From Glycomyces lechevalierae (GTDB lineage: Bacteria; Actinomycetota; Actinomycetes; Mycobacteriales; Micromonosporaceae), in the NCBI RefSeq assembly GCF_027622945.1, contig NZ_JAPZVQ010000017.1, positions 1 through 64,000 of the forward strand: a stretch of 64,000 bases of DNA. Direction: 5' to 3'. Position 1 is the stretch's first letter, and the number at the start of each line of letters is the position of its first letter. Below are positions 60,556 to 64,000 of the stretch, one piece after another. Position numbers and translations under genes: made by a program. The notes under the pieces were generated by a model. The model was not told the origin of the DNA. It searched no databases and saw only the letters and a list, made by a program, of their open reading frames with translations.

Positions 60556-60798
60556 TCACCGATTCCGGTGAATGGTGAGCAGTCCACGGCAGGCGGCGTT
60601 GGCGACCAGTTCGGCGCGGTTGGCGGCGCGGAGCGTCCTCCGGGCCCGCCGCAACTCGCGCTCGACCGTGCTGAGCGAGATGAACAGTTCGGCCGCGATG
60701 TCGGTGTTCGACATGCCTTGCGCCACACAGGCGATCACCTGGCGCTGGCGGACGGTCAGATAGCTCGTGGAGTCGAGGTGCGCGGGCTCTATCTGCAT
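60556..60798 (-). CDS. Stand-alone LuxR-type helix-turn-helix protein, 80 residues
   Basis: The ATG at 60798 with GGGGAA upstream gives an 80-residue protein made almost only of a LuxR/GerE DNA-binding domain (LTVRQRQVIACVAQGMSNTDIAAELFISLSTVERELRRARRTLRA). There is no receiver or sensor domain. A longer in-frame version up to 60960 would start inside the divergent promoter and is less likely. It precedes the peptide operon on the same strand and is divergent from the two-component system. It may activate the peptide operon. Confidence 0.8.
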   Translation of the reverse strand: MQIEPAHLDSTSYLTVRQRQVIACVAQGMSNTDIAAELFISLSTVERELRRARRTLRAANRAELVANAACRGLLTIHRNR

Positions 60799-60962
60799 CG
60801 CGGTTCCCCGTGGAGGCGTCGAACGTGCGGGTGTCGAGATCGAGGAGAGGTCTGCATCGCCCCAGGCTAGGGCGGTCCGTGCGGGCGCCGGTACCAACGA
60901 ATCCGCATATTTCCGCCGTTCCGTTCGTCCCGCGACTGGACACGGGGCGTCAAGATGCACAT

Positions 60963-62138
60963 GTGGCCCCTCCGATCAGCTCCACCCGTTCCGAAGCCGA
61001 GCGCCTGATCGCGTTCTTCGTCGGCGGCATCCGCACGGCCACGGTGATCCAGATGGCGCCTTCGATGCCGTACGCGCTGAAGGAGACCGAGTACCCCGTG
61101 CTCGCCGCCGCCAGCTGGGCCTCGGCGCTGGCCATGCTCGTCGGGATCGCCGTGGTCGGGTTCGCCCGCCGCAGGCCCCCGGGTCCGGGCTGGGAGGTCG
61201 CCGACGTCGCGGTCGCGGTGGCGCTGTTGGTGATCGGGACGTGGACGGTGCCGCCTGAGATGCGGTTCGGGACCTGGGAGGGCTTTCAGCTCGCGTACGC
61301 GGTGTGCGTCGCGTGCTCCCTCGCGGGCGCGCGCCGCCGCGGGATCTGGGCGGCGCTCATACTGGCGCTCGCCGCGGCCGAGGTGTTCTACGTGGCGCCC
61401 ACGGTCGACGGCGTCAGGGACCTCCCCATCGCCGTGGGGAACCTCCTCACGCTGCTGGCGCTCGGCCCGCTCACCTGGATCAGCGCCCGCGTCCTCCTCC
61501 GCATGGGGGACAAGGCGGACGAGGCCCGGAGCTACGCGGCGCGCATCGCCCGCGAGGGGGAGGAGCGGCGCGCCCGCCTGGCCGTCCACAATGGCACCGC
61601 GCTGCTGCGCCTCCTCGCCGACGGCTCCGCGGACGAGGCGACCCGCGCGCGGCTGCGAGCGCAGGCCGAGGCCGAGGCGAATCGCATGCGCGCCTACCTG
61701 AGCGGGACGCCCCGCGTCGACGGCGGCCAGACGGACCTGGCCGCGCTGGTGTCGGCGGTCGGCTCGGAGCACGCGGACATGCCGCTGGCCGTCGTCGCCG
61801 ACCTCGCCGTGGGGGTGCGGCTCGAACCGGGCCTCGCGACGGATCTCGCTGCGGCCCTGCGGAGTCTGCTGCTCAACGTCCACCAGCACGCCCATGCGGG
61901 GCAGGTGGTGATCCATGCCGAGGAGTCGGTCGACGGCGACGGCTGGGCCGTGACGGTCCACGACGACGGGGTCGGGTTCGAGGCGGTCCCGGAGGCCTAC
62001 GGCGTGGGGCTGCGCCAGGTCGTCGTCGACCAGCTTTCGACCCGCGGCGTGGCCGCCGAGATCACGAGCATGCCCGGTCTGGGCACCACGGTCGTCCTGC
62101 GCGCCCGGTACGCGGCGCGCGGCGGAGAGGAATCCTGA
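60963..62138 (+). CDS. Membrane histidine kinase-like sensor
   Basis: A 391-residue protein. The GTG at 60963 is preferred; the preceding codons overlap the divergent LuxR-like gene's promoter. About five or six helices (about residues 10-165) are followed by a dimerisation region with EERRARLAVHNGTALLRLLAD, where His is the probable phospho-acceptor, although the usual H-D/E/N pair is atypical. A HATPase domain follows with LLNVHQHAHA (N box) and VTVHDDGVGFE plus GLGTTVVL (G boxes). It is of the NarL-type sensor group and overlaps the response regulator gene by one base (TGATG). Confidence 0.85.
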   Translation: MAPPISSTRSEAERLIAFFVGGIRTATVIQMAPSMPYALKETEYPVLAAASWASALAMLVGIAVVGFARRRPPGPGWEVADVAVAVALLVIGTWTVPPEMRFGTWEGFQLAYAVCVACSLAGARRRGIWAALILALAAAEVFYVAPTVDGVRDLPIAVGNLLTLLALGPLTWISARVLLRMGDKADEARSYAARIAREGEERRARLAVHNGTALLRLLADGSADEATRARLRAQAEAEANRMRAYLSGTPRVDGGQTDLAALVSAVGSEHADMPLAVVADLAVGVRLEPGLATDLAAALRSLLLNVHQHAHAGQVVIHAEESVDGDGWAVTVHDDGVGFEAVPEAYGVGLRQVVVDQLSTRGVAAEITSMPGLGTTVVLRARYAARGGEES

Positions 62139-62803
62139 TGCACGCTGCGCGGTTCGCGATGGTGGACGACGCGACGGCCCTGCGGGCCTCGATCGCGGAC
62201 CTGTTGCCCGCCATGCGGTTCACGTCGGTCCACTGCAGCGTCGAGGAGCTGTTGGGCGAGCGCCCGGACGCCGACGTCGTGATCCTCGACCTGCACCTCG
62301 CGAACGCCCTCCAACCCGGTGCGAGCCAGGGCGTCGCGGCTGTCAGCCAGGTCATCGCGGCCGGGTACCGCGTGTGCGTGTACACGCAGGAGGAGCGCCG
62401 GTTCGTGCTCGCCGCGTGCCTCGCCGCCGGGGCCCTCGGCGTGGTGTCCAAGGCATCCTCCCTTGAGGACGCTGAGGCCTCGTTCCTCGCGGTGGCCGAA
62501 GGGGATCTGGTGATGCCGCCGGCGGTGACCGGTCTGATCGAGGTGCTCGCCCGCCGGGGCGCGCTCACCATCCTGACGCCCCGCCAGCGCGACGTCCTCG
62601 CGGGCCGGGCCCGGGGTCTGACCTACGCCGAGCTGAGCCGCTCGCTCTTCCTCTCGGAGTCCACGCTGCGCGGGTATTGGCGGGACCTCACGGACATGGT
62701 CTCGCAATACCTCCAGGCGACCTCGCCGGGCGACATCGAACGGGCGCTCGGCCTCGGCCCCGGCGACCTCATCGACTGGTGGCCCGACAGGCCCGCCGCC
62801 TGA
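62138..62803 (+). CDS. NarL/LuxR-type response regulator
   Basis: A 221-residue regulator. The receiver domain has acidic residues D10/D11, the phospho-acceptor D51 in VVILDLHL, and a conserved Lys in GVVSKASS. The C-terminal helix-turn-helix (LTPRQRDVLAGRARGLTYAELSRSLFLSESTLRGYWRDL) is a variant of the LuxR type. It partners the upstream kinase. The pair is divergent from the peptide/ABC operon and may control it. Confidence 0.88.
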   Translation: MHAARFAMVDDATALRASIADLLPAMRFTSVHCSVEELLGERPDADVVILDLHLANALQPGASQGVAAVSQVIAAGYRVCVYTQEERRFVLAACLAAGALGVVSKASSLEDAEASFLAVAEGDLVMPPAVTGLIEVLARRGALTILTPRQRDVLAGRARGLTYAELSRSLFLSESTLRGYWRDLTDMVSQYLQATSPGDIERALGLGPGDLIDWWPDRPAA

Positions 62804-62814
62804 CGGGTGCGCAC

Positions 62815-62846
62815 GCGGCGGCCTCGCCCGAAGACGAAGCCGCCGC
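62815..62846. terminator. Bidirectional hairpin between convergent genes
   Basis: GCGGCGGC (62815-62822) and GCCGCCGC (62839-62846) flank a partly paired 16-nt loop. It lies 12 bases after the response regulator stop and 20 bases from the end of the convergent amidohydrolase gene. Confidence 0.65.
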
Positions 62847-62866
62847 TGACGGCATCGGCGGTTGCG

Positions 62867-64000
62867 CTAACAGCGGGCGCGTTCGGCCAGCCAGCCGGCC
62901 ATGGCCCGGACGCCGAGGCCGATCGCCGACTCGTCGGGTTCGAAGGTGTGGAGGTGGGGATAGGAGGTGGCGATGTCGGCGCCGGGGGAGCGGACGCCGA
63001 GGTACGCGTAGGTGCCGGGGATGCGGTCGAGGAACAGCGCGAAGTCCTCGCCGCTGAAGGGGATCGCGGCGTGCAGCACCGCGGTCGAGCCCGGGCCCAT
63101 GGCGCGGCGCAGGTGCCGTTCCTGGGTGTAGGCCAGCGATTCCGGCACGATGAGCGCGGGGAACGGGTCCTCCGGGAAGTTCACGGCCGCTTCGGCGAGG
63201 CGTTCGATCGCGTCGCGGACCTCGGTGTAGCGCTCCTCGGGCCAGCACCGGTAGGAGAGCCGGATCTCGGCGCGGTCATCGGTCGCGTCCTCGTCGACGC
63301 CGGCCCGCACGGTGGTGAACTCGGCCAGCGGTCCGTCCTCGAGGAGGAGGGCCTGCGTGATCGCCTCCAGGTCGGCGGAGCCGGTGGGCAGGGCGACGGT
63401 GGCGAGCCCGTTGATGCCGTCGGCGAGCGCGGCCGCGCGGTCCGGCGCGCCGGGGCCGGTGACGGTCACGGTGCCGCGGTCCTGGCCGGGCAGGCCGGTG
63501 GCGGGGTTGACGGCGATGACGCCGACATCGATGGCGCCGCAGTGCAGTGCGTGGATCTCGTCGAGGTCGGTGATGTCGAAGTCCTCGTCGTCGAGCATCG
63601 CCTGCGCGCCCGTCAGGTCTTCCTCGGCGGGCTGGAACACGAAGACGACGGTGCCGCTGAGCCGGTGGCGGAGCCGCGCGAGGACCTGCGCGATGCCGAC
63701 GCCGATCGCGGTGTGGAGGTCGTGGCCGCACAGGTGCTCGGGGGCGGTGCCGCCGCCGATCTGGTCCTGGGCCGGGACGGCGTCCATGTCGGCCCGGTAT
63801 CCGACCGTGCGTCCCCGGTACCGTCCCTTGAGGACGCCGACGACGCCGTTGCCCCCGACGCCGGTGGTGACGGTGAGTCCCGCCGCGGTCAGTCGCTCGG
63901 CGACCAGTGCGGCGGTGCGGTCCTCGTCCCCGGGGCCTTCGGGGTTGGCGTGGAGGTCGCGCCGCAGCGCGATGAGGTCCGCTTCGAACCGGGCGGCGAG
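62867..64000 (-). CDS. M20-family amidohydrolase (5' end outside window)
   Basis: 377 residues are visible, open to the window's right edge. It is an M20D metal-dependent amidohydrolase (hippurate/IAA-amino-acid hydrolase group). ALRRDLHANPEGPGDEDRTAA is near the N-terminus, then GYRADMDAVP, HLCGHDLHTAIGVG (metal-binding Cys/His), VFVFQPAEEDLTGAQAML (Glu-Glu) and ALHC. The C-terminal SGEDFALFLDRIPGTYAYLGV and the His near YPHLHT complete the site. It would cleave N-acyl amino acids or peptides. The family start is only a few residues beyond the edge. Confidence 0.9.
   Translation of the reverse strand, partial: LAARFEADLIALRRDLHANPEGPGDEDRTAALVAERLTAAGLTVTTGVGGNGVVGVLKGRYRGRTVGYRADMDAVPAQDQIGGGTAPEHLCGHDLHTAIGVGIAQVLARLRHRLSGTVVFVFQPAEEDLTGAQAMLDDEDFDITDLDEIHALHCGAIDVGVIAVNPATGLPGQDRGTVTVTGPGAPDRAAALADGINGLATVALPTGSADLEAITQALLLEDGPLAEFTTVRAGVDEDATDDRAEIRLSYRCWPEERYTEVRDAIERLAEAAVNFPEDPFPALIVPESLAYTQERHLRRAMGPGSTAVLHAAIPFSGEDFALFLDRIPGTYAYLGVRSPGADIATSYPHLHTFEPDESAIGLGVRAMAGWLAERARC

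Noticed and set aside
1..64000. CRISPR arrays, rRNA genes, replication origin, integrase or conjugation genes
   Set aside because: No regularly spaced repeats, rRNA-like sequence, DnaA-box cluster, or integrase/relaxase-like protein was found on reading both strands.

Overview
The window is high-GC DNA with dense, translationally coupled operons and frequent GTG starts. It carries TetR, LysR and SARP regulators, a type VII secretion (WXG100-type) toxin cassette and IS701/IS5-type transposases. This points to a filamentous actinomycete chromosome. The genus cannot be fixed from sequence alone; a Glycomyces-like organism is only a guess. The region reads as accessory: specialised metabolism, exporters, toxin genes, mobile-element debris and several broken genes.

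Layout. 1-3.0 kb: end of an ABC ATPase and its FtsX-type permease. 3.1-5.7 kb: small genes, including a secreted protein with a cysteine-rich C-terminus that resembles halocin C8-type domains, then transposase debris. 5.7-12.1 kb: an organosulfur scavenging operon (DszC-like, SfnG, SfnB, SsuD-like, flavin reductase) opposite a LysR regulator. 12.1-16.5 kb: small secreted proteins, some disrupted, a TetR/membrane-protein pair, and an SDR/TetR divergent pair. 17.4-25.5 kb: a seven-gene minus-strand biosynthetic operon. 25.9-28.3 kb: a divergent operon with a desaturase-like enzyme, a freestanding B3/4 tRNA-editing domain and a LysE exporter. 28.5-31.1 kb: a compact RiPP locus (41-residue precursor, E1/ThiF enzyme, membrane M50 peptidase), followed by a convergent SARP regulator. 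34.1-37.0 kb: TetR/MMPL. 37.1-37.9 kb: a broken arylamine N-acetyltransferase. 38.8-46.3 kb: a drug-efflux, hydrolase and oxidoreductase operon under a TetR. 47.4-50.1 kb: a WXG100-type nuclease toxin and immunity cassette. 50.5-56.7 kb: RidA, a truncated kinase abutting a tRNA-Leu 3' fragment (a probable att scar), a 533-residue orphan protein, IS701 and IS5 remnants, and a phosphotransferase. 57.0-62.8 kb: a peptide, ABC transporter and M50 protease operon next to a two-component system. 62.9-64.0 kb: an M20 amidohydrolase cut by the window edge.

The strongest candidate for an undescribed system is 17.4-28.3 kb. A chorismatase, a 3-hydroxybenzoate-6-hydroxylase-like FAD enzyme and a gentisate-dioxygenase-like cupin are coupled to a PLP aminotransferase, two ATP-grasp ligases and an MFS pump. 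This suggests that chorismate is turned into a ring-opened keto acid, aminated, and ligated. The divergent editing domain and amino-acid exporter look like self-protection against a toxic amino acid. The second candidate is the 28.5-31.1 kb RiPP locus, which has an E1-like enzyme but no YcaO and no radical SAM enzyme nearby. A third is the peptide/ABC/M50 operon at 57-60.4 kb.

Several genes appear frameshifted (flavin reductase, two small secreted proteins, N-acetyltransferase, the end of an ABC permease). Some of these could be assembly errors and should be checked against reads.
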